A DNA stretch of 64,000 nucleotides from JACVRW01 sp963850205 (GTDB taxonomy: Bacteria; Actinomycetota; Thermoleophilia; Solirubrobacterales; Thermoleophilaceae), in contig CAWKKJ010000024.1 in the NCBI GenBank assembly GCA_963850205.1, forward strand, positions 1-64,000, in the 5' to 3' direction. Shown piece by piece: positions 17,378 through 27,043 of the stretch (its first letter is position 1; every line of letters begins with the position of its first letter). A model generated the notes under the pieces. That model ran no database searches. It saw only the letters and a program-made list of their open reading frames with translations, and was not told the origin of the DNA. The position numbers were made by a program, and so were the translations under genes.

Positions 17378-19508
17378 GCGTCCCCGGACCGGGGTGATCG
17401 ACGCCCTGAGGCGCCCGGCGCCGAGGGCGGGCGACGTCGCCGCGGTCCTGCTCGGGGGAGCCCTCGCCGGCGTGGTCTTCGGCGCCGCCGGCGGCACCGA
17501 GCTCTCGCGCACCACCATCGTCGAGGTGCTCATGGTGCTGGTGAGCACGCTGGTGGTGGCCGCCGCCGTCCTGTGGGGCCGCCGCGGCCCCCTCTACGGG
17601 GCGACCAGCCTGGTGTGCTTTGCCCTGCTGGCCGGCCTGACGGCGCTGTCGGTGCTGTGGTCGATCGTGCCCGAGCTGGCCTACATCGAGGCGGGCCGCA
17701 CGTTCGCCTACCTCGCCACCTTCGCCGCTGCGGTGGCCGCGGCGCGGCTGGCACCGGACGCCTCCGGGGTGATCCTGAAGGGCGTGCTCATCGGCGCCCT
17801 GGCCGCCGTGGCCTACGCCCTGGCCTCGCGGATCTGGCCGGCCTCGCTCGCTGAGCTCGAGCTTTCCAACCGGATCGGCCAGCCCTACCAGTACTGGAAC
17901 GCGGTGGGCACGACGGCCGCCCTGGCCATCCCGGCCGCCCTCTGGCTGGGCGCTCGCCCCAGCGGGTCGGTGCTGGGGCGGGCGCTCGCCTTCCCGGCCA
18001 TCGGCGCCTGCGTGCTGGCGATCCTTCTCACCCAATCGCGAGGCGCCCTGGCGGCCGCCCTGATCGGTGCGGTGCTCTGGTTCGCCATCGTGCCGCTGCG
18101 CCTTCGCAGCCTGCCCGTGGTGCTGATCCCCTCCCTGGCCGCCGGCGCGGTGGGCGCCTGGGCGCTGTCCAAGGACGCCTTCTCGAAGAGCCTGCAGCCG
18201 CTCGAGGTCAAGGAGGCGGTGGGGGGCGAGTTCGGACTGCTGGTGGTGCTCATGGTGGTGGGGCTGCTCTTTGCCGGCCTGTCGCTGAACGTGGGCGCAC
18301 CGCGCTTCAACCTGTCGGGGCGCACCCGTCGCCGCGTGGGCGTGTCCGCGGTGGTGGTCGCCTGCGCCATTCCCCTCGTGGCGCTCACCTCGGTCGCTCT
18401 CAGCGGGACGATCGACGACCGGATCGACGAGCTGACCAGCGAGACCCAGAGCTCGCCCACCGAGGGGGCCGGCCGGATCGCCGCGACGGGGTCCTCGCGA
18501 AGCAAGTACTGGCGTGAGGCCGGTGAGGTCTACGACGTGCGTCCCGGCCTGGGCGTGGGCGCCGGCAACTTCGCCAGCGCACGGCTGCGGTTCCGCAAGG
18601 ACGAGGCCGTGAGCCGCCATGCGCACGGGTTCGTCCCCCAGACCCTGGCCGACCTCGGGATCGTCGGCCTGTTGGTCACCATCGCGCTCCTGGTGGCCTG
18701 GCTGGCAGCCGCCCTGCGGACCAGCGGCCTGCACCCGCGCCGGCTGCCCTGGCAACGTGGTGCGGACGCCCCTCCACCGGCGCGGAGGGACTGGGACGGC
18801 GAGCGCTACGCGGTCGTCGCGCTGGGCCTGGTGGCGCTGGTCTTCGGCCTGCAGTCGCTGATCGACTGGACCTGGTTCGTGCCCGGACCCATGGCCATGA
18901 CGCTGGTGGCCGCGGGCTTCGTGGCCGGCCGAGGCCCGGTGCCGGCCGTGGGCGGCCCGGCCGTTGCGGGCGAGGACCTGCCCTCGGCCGGTCTGCTGCG
19001 CGGACGCGTGCCCCGGCCCGAGAACGGCCGCCTGGTGGCCGCCGTGCTACTGGCGCTGACGGGGCTGATCCTGGCGTGGGCCATCTGGCAGCCCGAGGCC
19101 TCGGACCGCGATACCAACAAGGCGCTCGAGCTCATCGACGACGGGGACTACCCGGGGGCGATCGTCGCCACCGAGTCGGCCGCCGACGCCAACCCCCTCA
19201 CGCCCGATCCACTGCTGGTGCGGGCCTCGGCCCAGTCCGCCGCCGGCGAGGAGGCGGCCGCGCTGAGGTCGCTCGAGAGCGCGGTGCTGAAATTCCCCGG
19301 CGATCCGCAGACCTGGATCGCCCTCACCGAGTTCGAGCTCAGGAACCTGGACCGCCCGAATGACGCGCTGGAGTCGGTGGGCGGCGCGCTGTTCCTCGAC
19401 CCGCGCTCGCCCTTCGCGGGCCAGCTGTTCCTCGACGCCCGCGCTCGGGCCCGCCTGCTGGAAGCGCGCCGGGCGGCGGCCGAAGCGGCGGAGCGCCGCC
19501 GGCCCTAG
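17349..19508 (+). CDS. O-antigen ligase/polymerase family membrane protein with TPR-like tail
   Basis: Multi-spanning protein of the Wzy_C/O-antigen ligase family, which polymerises or transfers polyprenyl-linked glycan on the outer membrane face. About a dozen helices cover residues 25-580. Family features are AILLTQSRGALAAALIGAVLWF near 220 and the large extracellular loop with YDVRPGLGVGAGNFASARLRF, then AVSRHAHGFVPQTLADLGIVG, holding the conserved His and Arg. After the last helix (VLLALTGLILAWAIW) a 130-residue tail reads like tetratricopeptide repeats (ALELIDDGDYPGAIVATESA, LVRASAQSAAGEEAAALRSL). 719 aa. Starts inside the preceding gene with GTG; start uncertain by a few codons. Followed by the IS30 element. 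Confidence 0.85.
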   Translation: MSGARASVAERPRTGVIDALRRPAPRAGDVAAVLLGGALAGVVFGAAGGTELSRTTIVEVLMVLVSTLVVAAAVLWGRRGPLYGATSLVCFALLAGLTALSVLWSIVPELAYIEAGRTFAYLATFAAAVAAARLAPDASGVILKGVLIGALAAVAYALASRIWPASLAELELSNRIGQPYQYWNAVGTTAALAIPAALWLGARPSGSVLGRALAFPAIGACVLAILLTQSRGALAAALIGAVLWFAIVPLRLRSLPVVLIPSLAAGAVGAWALSKDAFSKSLQPLEVKEAVGGEFGLLVVLMVVGLLFAGLSLNVGAPRFNLSGRTRRRVGVSAVVVACAIPLVALTSVALSGTIDDRIDELTSETQSSPTEGAGRIAATGSSRSKYWREAGEVYDVRPGLGVGAGNFASARLRFRKDEAVSRHAHGFVPQTLADLGIVGLLVTIALLVAWLAAALRTSGLHPRRLPWQRGADAPPPARRDWDGERYAVVALGLVALVFGLQSLIDWTWFVPGPMAMTLVAAGFVAGRGPVPAVGGPAVAGEDLPSAGLLRGRVPRPENGRLVAAVLLALTGLILAWAIWQPEASDRDTNKALELIDDGDYPGAIVATESAADANPLTPDPLLVRASAQSAAGEEAAALRSLESAVLKFPGDPQTWIALTEFELRNLDRPNDALESVGGALFLDPRSPFAGQLFLDARARARLLEARRAAAEAAERRRP

Positions 19509-19559
19509 CGGGAGGCTTGGCCGGGGGGTTGCGCACGTTGCGTCCTTGACCTCAACCGG

Positions 19560-19573
19560 TCAATGCACCACCT
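19560..19573 (+). repeat. Left terminal inverted repeat of the IS30 element
   Basis: TCAATGCACCACCT; pairs with 20856-20869 on the other strand with one mismatch. Lies 52 bp after the O-antigen ligase stop. Confidence 0.65.
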
Positions 19574-19639
19574 CTGACGTCGAGCATCCTGCCAGTCGTT
19601 CCGATCGCTGTCGAGGCGGAGGCCGCAGGCCGGAGCCGA

Positions 19640-20809
19640 TCAGCGATCGGGGGCTGCGTCGATCAGCTCGGCCAGCTTCTCCGCCGGGGTCATGAAGTCG
19701 AGCGTCTTTCGGGGTCTGCGGTTGAGTTTGGCCGCGATCTCGTCGAGCTCGGCCTGGGTTACCTCTTTGAGGCTTCTGCCCTTGGGGAAGTACTGTCGAA
19801 GGAGACCGTTGGTGTTCTCGTTGGTCCCGCGCTGCCAGGGGCTTCGGGGGTGGCAGAAGTAGACGTCGACGCCGGTCTCGACGGAGAAGCGCCTGTGCTC
19901 GGCCATCTCGTGGCCTTGATCCCAAGTAAGCGAGCGCCGCAGCTGCTCGGGCAGGGTCGTGATCGACGCCGAAAGCGCCTCGCAGACCGGCTCGGCGCGA
20001 AACCCATCGGGCAGCGCGACGAGCTGGGCGTAGCGGGTCTGGCGCTCGACCAGGGTGGCGATCGCGCTCGTCTTGTTGCCCATCAGCAGGTCTCCCTCCC
20101 AGTGGCCCGGGACCGCCCGATCTGCCACCTCGGCAGGGCGCTCGGAGATCATCACCATCTCGCGGATCCTGCCCCGGCCCTCGCCCTTGCGGCTCGAGCC
20201 GCGGGGCCGGCGCTTGGCCCTTCCGCTGCGCAGGTGACGGGTCAGCTCGCCCTTCAGCGATCCCTTCGACTGCACGTATAGCGAGCGATAGATCGTCTCA
20301 TGGGAGAGCTGCATCGCCTCATTGTCGGGGTGCAGGCGCCGCAGCCAGCCCGAGATCTGCTCGGGGGAGTTGTCGTCGCTTAGGTGCCCGCTGACGAGCG
20401 CGCGGAGCTTCGCGCAGGAGCCGAGCTTGGTCGGCTTTGGCCGGCGGGCCCGATGCCAGGCCTCCTGCTCGGCAAAGTGAGCCCGGTAGCGGCGGCGGCC
20501 TCCACAGCGGCGGATCTCGCGACCGATCGTCGTGTGGTGTCGGCCCAGGCGACGGCCGATCGCCCGGTCGGATTCCTCACGAGCTATCCCGCGCGAGATC
20601 TCCTCGCGCTCGTCCAGGCCCATGCAGCGCTCGCTGCGCCGCCCAGGCCGCTTCGGACGGATTCCACCGCAGCGCGCAAGGTGGCGGGTCACCCGCCTCC
20701 GCTCGAGGCCGAGGCGGCGCGCGATCTCGCTGTCGTTATGCCCCTCAGAGCGGAGCTCCCAGACCCAGTCCTCGATCTCCTTCGTAAATCCCTTGCGTCC
20801 CCTCTTCAC
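19640..20809 (-). CDS. IS30 family transposase
   Basis: Catalyses cut/copy-and-paste movement of its own element. Two N-terminal helix-turn-helix regions are visible: GHNDSEIARRLGLERRRVTRHL (start of the protein) and SDRAIGRRLGRHHTTIGREIRR near 80. The DDE integrase domain follows: VPGHWEGDLLMG holds the first Asp, LTWDQGHEMAEH the second, and SPWQRGTNENTNGLLRQYFPKG the catalytic Glu. LNRRPRKTLDFMTPAE at the end is the usual IS30 tail. 389 aa, intact, so the element may still be active. Confidence 0.93.
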   Translation of the reverse strand: MKRGRKGFTKEIEDWVWELRSEGHNDSEIARRLGLERRRVTRHLARCGGIRPKRPGRRSERCMGLDEREEISRGIAREESDRAIGRRLGRHHTTIGREIRRCGGRRRYRAHFAEQEAWHRARRPKPTKLGSCAKLRALVSGHLSDDNSPEQISGWLRRLHPDNEAMQLSHETIYRSLYVQSKGSLKGELTRHLRSGRAKRRPRGSSRKGEGRGRIREMVMISERPAEVADRAVPGHWEGDLLMGNKTSAIATLVERQTRYAQLVALPDGFRAEPVCEALSASITTLPEQLRRSLTWDQGHEMAEHRRFSVETGVDVYFCHPRSPWQRGTNENTNGLLRQYFPKGRSLKEVTQAELDEIAAKLNRRPRKTLDFMTPAEKLAELIDAAPDR

Positions 20810-20855
20810 CGCACACCCCTCCCTCGTTGATCGACCCTCAGAGCCTGATCACCTC

Positions 20856-20869
20856 AGGTGGTGCATCGA
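20856..20869 (-). repeat. Right terminal inverted repeat of the IS30 element
   Basis: Read on the minus strand it is TCGATGCACCACCT, the partner of 19560-19573. Located 47 bp upstream of the transposase start, so it may overlap the transposase promoter. Confidence 0.65.
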
Positions 20870-20929
20870 TGACTGGAATCCGCCTCCCATATCGGGACGT
20901 TTCGTAGGGAACCCCCCTCGGAACGCGCC

Positions 20930-21478
20930 CTAACGCACCGCCCGCAGCAACAGCGAGCCCGACCGCCGGCGCAGCGATTCGATCTCGAAGCCCATCTCCC
21001 CGATCACCCGCGTCAGCGTCCGCCGGGTGAACCGGCGGAGGTGCGGCGACAGCGGATCGGGCGGCGGGGCGAGCCGGGGGCTCGACGGGGTGGTGAGCGC
21101 GAGCGTGCCCCCCGGGCGCAGCACGCGCCGGATCTCGGAGAGAAAGAGCTGGACGTCGCGGACGTGCTCGATCGTCTCCGCGCACAGCACCAGGTCGAAG
21201 GCGCCGTCGGCCAGCGGCAGGGGAGCGTCGGGGTCGAGCTCCACTAGGCGGGCGTGCCCCAGCCGCGAGCGGGCCCGCCCAAGGGCCACCGGCGACACGT
21301 CGGCGGCGGTGAGCTCGGCGGCGTCGAGCTCGGCCGCGAGAAGACCGTCGCCACAGCCGAGGTCGAGCGCGCGCACGGCGTGGCCGAGCTCGTGCACGAA
21401 ATCTTTCAGGTGCGCCGGCGGCGGGTGGCGATCCTCCGGCACGAGCTCCCACAGCTCGTCGTCGTAGCGGCTGGCCAT
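20930..21478 (-). CDS. SAM-dependent methyltransferase (class I, Methyltransf_11-like)
   Basis: Small-molecule or sugar methyltransferase using S-adenosylmethionine. Motif I is ALDLGCGDGLLAAELD near residue 37, motif II region LTAADVSPVALGRARSRLG, motif III/IV FDLVLCAETIEHVRDVQLFL, and motif V RRVLRPGGTLALTTPS. The C-terminal FTRRTLTRVIGEMGFEIESL is a common cap in this family. About 182 aa. The ATG overlaps the stop of the upstream methyltransferase gene (TGATG), so the two are coupled. Positioned downstream of the sugar transferase; it may methylate a sugar or terminate chain growth, but there is no direct evidence. Confidence 0.8.
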   Translation of the reverse strand: MASRYDDELWELVPEDRHPPPAHLKDFVHELGHAVRALDLGCGDGLLAAELDAAELTAADVSPVALGRARSRLGHARLVELDPDAPLPLADGAFDLVLCAETIEHVRDVQLFLSEIRRVLRPGGTLALTTPSSPRLAPPPDPLSPHLRRFTRRTLTRVIGEMGFEIESLRRRSGSLLLRAVR

Positions 21479-22198
21479 CACGAGGGACTCCTGGCGATCA
21501 GCATCAGCGTGTGGCCGAACGGCGCCAGCCGCGGGCGCGAGCCCCAGGCGTCGGCGCCGTGGAGGGCTCGCTGCGCCGCCGGGGGCAGCCGCCGCCAGCC
21601 GTAGGTCACCGTGTGCAGTTCGGGCTCGAGCCCGGCGGAGGCCGCCGCCCGCACGAGCGCCCTCGGCGACAGCGGGACGTCGTCGGGCGTGCCGTGCACC
21701 CAGGGGCCCAGGCCGGCTCGGTTGGCCAGCGCCAGGCCCGCGCCCACGGGGTGCCAGAGCCCGGGCTCGATCGCCACCAGGGCGCCACCGGGCCGCAGCA
21801 GCCGGGCCGCCTCCTCGAAGCTCGGGATCAAGCGGCCCCTGGTAGGCGATGTGGTGGAGCACGAGGCGGTAGAGCACCACGTCGAAGGAGCCCGGCGCGA
21901 AGGGGAGCTCGCCGGCGCGCGCCACGTCACCCGCGTCCAGCACTCCCCGCTCGAGCAGGTCCTCGATCAGGGCCGGATCGAGGTCGACGCCGGTCATGCG
22001 CCAGGCCGGCGCGGCGAACAGGTGACGCCCGGGGTGGCGGCCGCAGCCCACTGACAGCACCTCGCCCGAACTCAGGCCGAGGCGCCGGGTCAGCAGCTCG
22101 TGCTCGCGGCGATACTCCTGCTCGTAATGGACCTGGAGCGTGCCCTGGTCCGAGTGGCGGTCGAGCAGGTTGTCGTGCTCGTAGGGCTCGCTCACCAC
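21478..22198 (-). CDS. SAM-dependent methyltransferase (frameshifted)
   Basis: Second class I methyltransferase of the pair. Start is GTG at 22198 or 22195, overlapping the sugar transferase stop. N-terminal part: EYRREHELLTRRLGLSSGEV, motif I VLSVGCGRHPGRHLF, then WRMTGVDLDPALIEDLLERG and FDVVLYRLVLHHIAYQG. The C-terminal part is in another frame: SFEEAARLLRPGGALVAIEP to the end at 21478. The frame changes at about 21830, where a run of C/G suggests a single-base error. Repaired length about 239 aa is normal. Confidence 0.72.
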
Positions 22199-23682
22199 GC
22201 TCCCCGCGCGCGCACCACGGCGGGGATCGTCTTGAGGATGATCGTGAGGTCGAGGAAGACCGACCAGCGTTCGAGATAGAGGAAGTCGAGCCGCACCAGC
22301 TCGTCGAAGTCCAGCTCCGACCGGCCCGAGACCTGCCACAGGCCGGTCATCCCGGGCAGCACGAGGTAGCGCTTGCGATGCCAGTCCTCGAGACGGTCGT
22401 AGTCGCGTTTGGGCAGCGGCCGCGGGCCCACCAGCGACATGTCGCCGCGCAGCACGTTGAACAGCTGCGGCAGCTCGTCGAGCGACCAGCGGCGCAGAAA
22501 GCGCCCGACGGGCGTGACGCGCGGGTCGGCCCGGATCTTGAACAGCGCGCCGCTCACCTCGTTGCGGGTCTCGAGGTGCTCCTGAAGCCCCTCGGCGCCC
22601 ACCACCATCGTCCTGAACTTGAAGCAGGTGAACGGCCGCCCGCCGATCCCGGGCCGGGAGGAGCGGAACAGCACCGGCCCCCGCGAGCTGAGCTTGATCC
22701 CCAGCGCCGCGGCAGCCATCACCGGCGACAGCGCGATCAGCAGCAGCACGGCGCCGATCAGGTCGAAGGTGCGCTTGAGGGCGAAGTCCAGCCCGTCGAA
22801 CACCGGCGGCTTGAGCTCGAAGAGCGGGAGCGCCTGGCCGGGCACGAACTCCACGCGGTCCATGAGGATCTCCATGGTGGAGGGAGCCACCCGCACCCGG
22901 ACGCCGTGCTGGTGGCAACGGTCCACGAGCTCGACCGCCTCCTCCTGGGGGAAGTCCGGGTCGGCGATCAGCACCTCGTCGATGGCGTCGAAGTTGCGCT
23001 CCAGCTGCTCGAGCGAACGGAAGTCGCGCAGGCCCGCGGCGAGCGCGGGCGGGGTGCGGGAGACGAAGCCGTAGGGCTCGATCGCGCTGGAGTCGTCCAG
23101 CGCCAGGGCCACGGCCTGGATGTTCGGCCCCGAGCCCACCAGCACGGCCCGGCGGCGATATCCCGCCGCACGCAGCACCGCTCCGCTTGCCCGCTCGAAG
23201 AGAAAGCGCAGGCCCGACACGTACAGCAGGGCGAAGAACAGCGAGCTGTAGAAGATGTAGTAGGACTGGAAGTTCTCGCCCTCGATCGCCGCGTAGATCA
23301 GGACCACCAGCGTGACCTGGAACAGCGAGGCGATCACCTTGCTGAAGCCCGGGCGCTGGGCGCGATCGCGGTAGAGGCCCGAGCGCGCGAACAGGAGCAG
23401 CATCACCAGCCCGGCCAGCGGCGCGTACTCCTTGGTCTGGCCCCACATCTGGCCCAGCTGGTCGGGGTTGACGATGGCCGTCTTCAGGATGAGCGCGGTG
23501 TAGATCGCCAGCACCAGACCGGCCAGGTCGAGGGCCGCCAGCGTGGACACCCGGGCGATGGCCCGCAGCGAGTCGAAGCGCAGCACGCCCTGTAGGAGCA
23601 GGGGGCGCCCGGCGCGCACGTCGCGCTCGGGCAGGGAGGCCGGCTCGACCTCCCTCAGCTCTCGGACTAGTCCGTCTGGCAC
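22192..23682 (-). CDS. Polyprenyl-phosphate sugar-1-phosphate transferase (WbaP/CpsE/Bac_transf family)
   Basis: Initiating enzyme of polysaccharide synthesis: transfers a sugar-1-phosphate from a nucleotide sugar to undecaprenyl phosphate. Several N-terminal helices (TLAALDLAGLVLAIYTALIL and following) lead to a CoA-binding-like central domain (RRAVLVGSGPNIQAVALALD) and the catalytic C-terminal domain. That domain shows a membrane helix (LIGAVLLLIALSPVMAAAAL), CFKFRTMVVGAE, RRWSLDELPQLFNVLRGDMS followed by LVGPRP, and PGMTGLWQVSGRSELDFDE. 496 aa from a GTG. Order and motifs are those of WbaP/CpsE-type transferases. Heads the minus-strand unit with two methyltransferases. Confidence 0.9.
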   Translation of the reverse strand: MPDGLVRELREVEPASLPERDVRAGRPLLLQGVLRFDSLRAIARVSTLAALDLAGLVLAIYTALILKTAIVNPDQLGQMWGQTKEYAPLAGLVMLLLFARSGLYRDRAQRPGFSKVIASLFQVTLVVLIYAAIEGENFQSYYIFYSSLFFALLYVSGLRFLFERASGAVLRAAGYRRRAVLVGSGPNIQAVALALDDSSAIEPYGFVSRTPPALAAGLRDFRSLEQLERNFDAIDEVLIADPDFPQEEAVELVDRCHQHGVRVRVAPSTMEILMDRVEFVPGQALPLFELKPPVFDGLDFALKRTFDLIGAVLLLIALSPVMAAAALGIKLSSRGPVLFRSSRPGIGGRPFTCFKFRTMVVGAEGLQEHLETRNEVSGALFKIRADPRVTPVGRFLRRWSLDELPQLFNVLRGDMSLVGPRPLPKRDYDRLEDWHRKRYLVLPGMTGLWQVSGRSELDFDELVRLDFLYLERWSVFLDLTIILKTIPAVVRARGAW

Positions 23683-23755
23683 TCGATTTGGCTTCCGTCC
23701 GCCAGGAAGTGAAACAGCGGGAGCGGGCCAAATGTAGCGGTGTAGGCGCCGGAAT

Positions 23756-26232
23756 TCACAAACGGCGGCGGGCCAGCGGGAAGACGTCGACGATCACGTG
23801 CGCGTCCAGACGGGGGGGCAACCGCGTTCCCCGCGGGATGCGCAGGCGCACCTCGCGGATGTTTCCCCGGCGGTCCTGGCGCTGGGACAACGCCTTCCGG
23901 TAGTCCAGCGCGACCACGTCGCCGGTGGCGGCGTCGGTCAGCAACAGGGCGCCCACGTGGGCTCCTCGCGGGCAGACGAGCCCCGCGCCTGAGGTTCAGC
24001 CGGACGCTGGCCTCGCCGTCGCCGGCGGCCGTGGGCCGGCGCAGGTCGACGCTCCCCGCGGACACCCCGGGCGGACGCCGGTTGGCCGGCCCACGGGCGT
24101 AGCGGTCGGTGACGAAGGTGCCGCTGGCCGGCAGGATCTGCTCGCGGTTGCAGAGGCCGATGGCGATCAGCGCCGGGCCGTACACGGGCACGTCGGGACA
24201 GAACACCTCCGCCGACAGGCTCGCCCCCGGGCGAGCGCGCAGTCGCCGGTCGAGCTGCATGCGCAGGTCGAAGCGCCGCATGGGCACGTCGCCGAAGCTG
24301 AAGGTCAGGTTCAAGCCGCTCTGCGAGAGCAGCAGAGAGTCGTGGCGGTAGCGCCCCTGAAGAGGGAACGCGAACGCCCCGCGCGCGTCGGCGACCTCGG
24401 CGCCGCCGCGCCCGCGTTTGGTGCTCACCGCCCACAGCAGAACCGAGCCCTCGCCGCGGGCGTTTGGCCGGCCGACGTCCAGCGCGCCGACCACCATCTC
24501 GTAGGAGTCGAAGCCGATCTGGTTGAGGCTGGGGATGATCGGCGGCAGCGGCACCGCGAGTCGCCGCAGGCGGAACGCCGACACCCGCTCGGGGCCGCTG
24601 CGCAGCGGCGGCCCGCGCCGGCCCACCGGCGCGGTGCGGAAGCGGATGGTGTCCGCGACGTCGCCGGACCGCCCGTCGCCGCTCCACTCGCCCCGTATTC
24701 GCAGCGCGTAGCGGCGGCCAGGGGCCAGGAAGCCAGTGGGCACGATGTCCAGGAAATGGCCGTCGCCCGAGGGCTGCACGCTGAAGGGGAACGGCGGATC
24801 GGCCGTGACGCGCGCCCCGGGCAGAAGCCCGGCGTCGACGGTCTCGCCCACCTGGCGCACCAGCAGCCGGGCGGTGATGGTGCTGGCCGGCGCGAGCGGG
24901 GCGGCCGGGCCCCGCAGGCGGGTGCTTCCGCCCGGCGTGACGTAGGCGATCCGCTCGAGGTTGCCGGCGAAGCCGTCGCCCGGGCTCGTGGTGCAGCGCC
25001 GGTCGCCCCCCGCGCGCAGGCACCAGTCGTAGGGCACGAAGACGATCCGACCGTGCTCGCCGCCGATGTAGACGCCTCGGCGGCCGAGCGCGGGCGAGGA
25101 GTTGAGGTCGTTGCGGTCGCGCAGCAACGGGTCGCGTGGTGTGGTGTCGAACGACCAGCGGCGCCGGCCCGTGCGAGCGTCGATCGCGTAGAGCTCGCCG
25201 TTGGCCGAGCCGACGTAGAGGATCCGGCCGCCGCCACTGGGCGCCCGGCCGAGCACGGGAGAGGAGCGGATGGTGTCGCCGGTGTCGTAGCGCCAGCGCA
25301 GCGTCCCGCGCAGGTCGAAGGCATAGACCGAGCCGTCGGCCGAGGCGATGTACACGCTGCGCTCACCGAGTGCCGGTGAGGAGTAGATGTGGTCATCGGT
25401 GGCGTACGACCAGCGCGTCCGGCCGCTGTCGGGGTCGAGCGCGTAGAGCGAGCCGTCGAACGAGCCCACGTACACCGTGCCCTCGGCGCCGATCGCCGGC
25501 GACGAGGTGACGAAGCCGGCGGTGGGGTTGCTCCATCTCGAGCCGTCCGCGGCGGTCCACCGCGTACACGTTGAGGTCCAGGGAGCCGAAGAAGACCGTG
25601 CCGTCGTCCCCGATCGCCGCGTTCGACCAGACCGAGTTGCCGGTGGGGTATACCCAGCGCCGGGTGCCGTCGCGGTTGAGCGCGTACTCGGCCCCACCGG
25701 TGTTCCCGGCGTAGAGGACCCCGCCCGGGCCCATCGTCACGTTGCCCTCCCACCAGTTGACCAGCTGGCCCTGGGCCGGCCTGCGGGTCGCCCGGAAGCG
25801 CCAGACCGGCCGCCGCGGCCGGCTGCGGCCGGTGCGCAGCCGGTAGACGTACTCGTCGCCCGATCCGAAGGTCACGTGGCCGCGTCCGAGCACGGCAGCC
25901 GAGTCGATGATCTCGCCTGTCTTGAAGCGCCAGCGCAGCCGCCCACGCGGCCCGAGCGCGTAGAACCAGGTGTCGGCCGAGCCGGCGTAGACCGTGCCGT
26001 CGGCTCCCACGACGGGCGTGCTGAAGACGCCCTTGCCCGTGGTGTAGGACCAGGGCCGCCGGCCGGCCTCGTAGCGGCCCCGGATCGGGCTGCGGCCCGT
26101 GTTCTGGGGGTCGTGGCGCATCGACGGCCAGGGCGCGCCGATCTCCGTGGGCGCGGTGGCGGCGGCGCCGGCCTCGCCCGCGTGCGCCGTGACGGCAAGG
26201 GCGGACAGAGCCAGCAGGGCGCGCGTTCTCAC
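23756..26232 (-). CDS. Secreted PQQ-type beta-propeller repeat protein, two frameshifts
   Basis: Exported protein with a beta-propeller built of PQQ/Ig-like blades and a long C-terminal extension; function unknown, possibly ligand or glycan binding. Signal peptide (ALLALSALAVTAHAGEAGA) from a GTG at 26232. Blades recur as GADGTVYAGSADTWFYAL, GDDGTVFFGSLDLNVYAVD, GAEGTVYVGSFDGSLYALD, GERSVYIASADGSVYAFD and GGRILYVGSANGELYAID. The C-terminal half has jelly-roll-like segments and two cysteines in the extension. The frame breaks at about 25530-25540 (between EM and WSNPTAG) and again at about 23955-23975, before LLLTDAATGDVVALDY. About 825 aa if repaired. Divergent from the gene at 26301. Confidence 0.7.
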
Positions 26233-26300
26233 GGGTCAAGCCTCTCAGCTCGGAGTCCGGGTAAGTCCAGGTAAGGAGAACGTCAGCGGTCGGCGAACAC

Positions 26301-27043
26301 GTGCGCATGATCAGGAAGCGCCTGACCTTCGCCAACGTGATGGCCTCCGTGGCCATGTTCATCGCCCTCGGTGGGGCGTCCTACGCGGCGGTGGCCCTGC
26401 CTCGCAACAGCGTCGGGACCAAGCAGCTGCGCCCGCAGGCGGTCAAGCGGACCGATCTTGCCCCCCGCAGCGTCACGAAGTCGAAGCTCGCCAACGCGCG
26501 CCGTGACCAAGCGTGCCCTGTCCCGCTGGATTCGCGGCCAGCTGCGTCGCCGGGCGGCGGCGGGACCGAGCGGGCCAAGGGGCCCGCAGGGGCCGGCCGG
26601 CCCACGCGGACCGGGAGCGGTGCCGGTCCGGTACGCAGCAGCGGCGAGCGCCACGCCCGCCCCCGTCCGGATCCTTGATACGGGAGGGCTCACGGTCAGC
26701 GTGAGCTGCGTCCTGAGCGGCGACGGCACGGCGATGAACTTCAGCATCCGCTCCGCCCAGGCGGGGACACTGAACGAGACGGTCACCGTGGACGAGCGGC
26801 ACCGACCCGATGGGCGGAGGGCCGGCGGAGACCAGCAACCTCCAGCTCGACTTCCCCGCCGGCGTGACTCAGAACGCCGGTGGACCGGGGGTGAGCGACG
26901 GGTACTCGCGGGTGGCCGTGCAGGGCATCTACACCAGCCCGAGCAGCACCGTCCAGCTCCAGCTGTTCGCCCTCGTCGTCGACGAGAGCGATGCGGATGC
27001 CGGCCGCTGCTCGATCAGCGGGATGGCCGTGCCGGCCCCATGA
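26301..27043 (+). CDS. Secreted collagen-like protein of Thermoleophilia type, frameshifted
   Basis: Small surface or secreted protein with a signal-anchor (ANVMASVAMFIALGGASYAA), the block LPRNSVGTKQLRPQAVKRTD, a basic stretch and a short collagen-like Gly-x-Pro run (GPSGPRGPQGPAGPRGPG). Beta-rich segments follow (VRILDTGGLTVSVSCVLSGD, SNLQLDFPAGVTQNAGG). It is in three frames: changes at about 26500-26515 and 26800-26815. Repaired length about 246 aa. Proteins of this layout are abundant in Solirubrobacterales genomes as I know them; their role is undescribed. Start is GTG 26301 or ATG 26307. Divergent from the propeller gene. Confidence 0.65.

Larger units (their letters stand above)
19560..20869. 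mobile_element. IS30-family insertion sequence (~1.3 kb)
   Basis: Single transposase gene bounded by imperfect terminal inverted repeats: the left end carries TCAATGCACCACCT (19560-19573) and the right end its near complement AGGTGGTGCATCGA (20856-20869). They match at 13 of 14 positions. The outermost bases are uncertain by a few nucleotides because flanking similarity fades. No target-site duplication could be called. The size and one long ORF are normal for IS30 elements. It separates the O-antigen ligase from methyltransferase and sugar-transferase genes of the same locus but interrupts no coding frame. Confidence 0.8.

Noticed and set aside
21511..23595. 694-residue plus-strand open frame across methyltransferase and sugar transferase genes
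   Set aside because: Antisense to clearly homologous genes; its composition is the usual high-GC shadow.
23667..23755. Coding extension of the propeller protein to 23667
   Set aside because: The frame that ends at 23667 overlaps the sugar transferase start and is reached only after the frame break; the frame ending at 23756 holds the beta-rich C-terminus.
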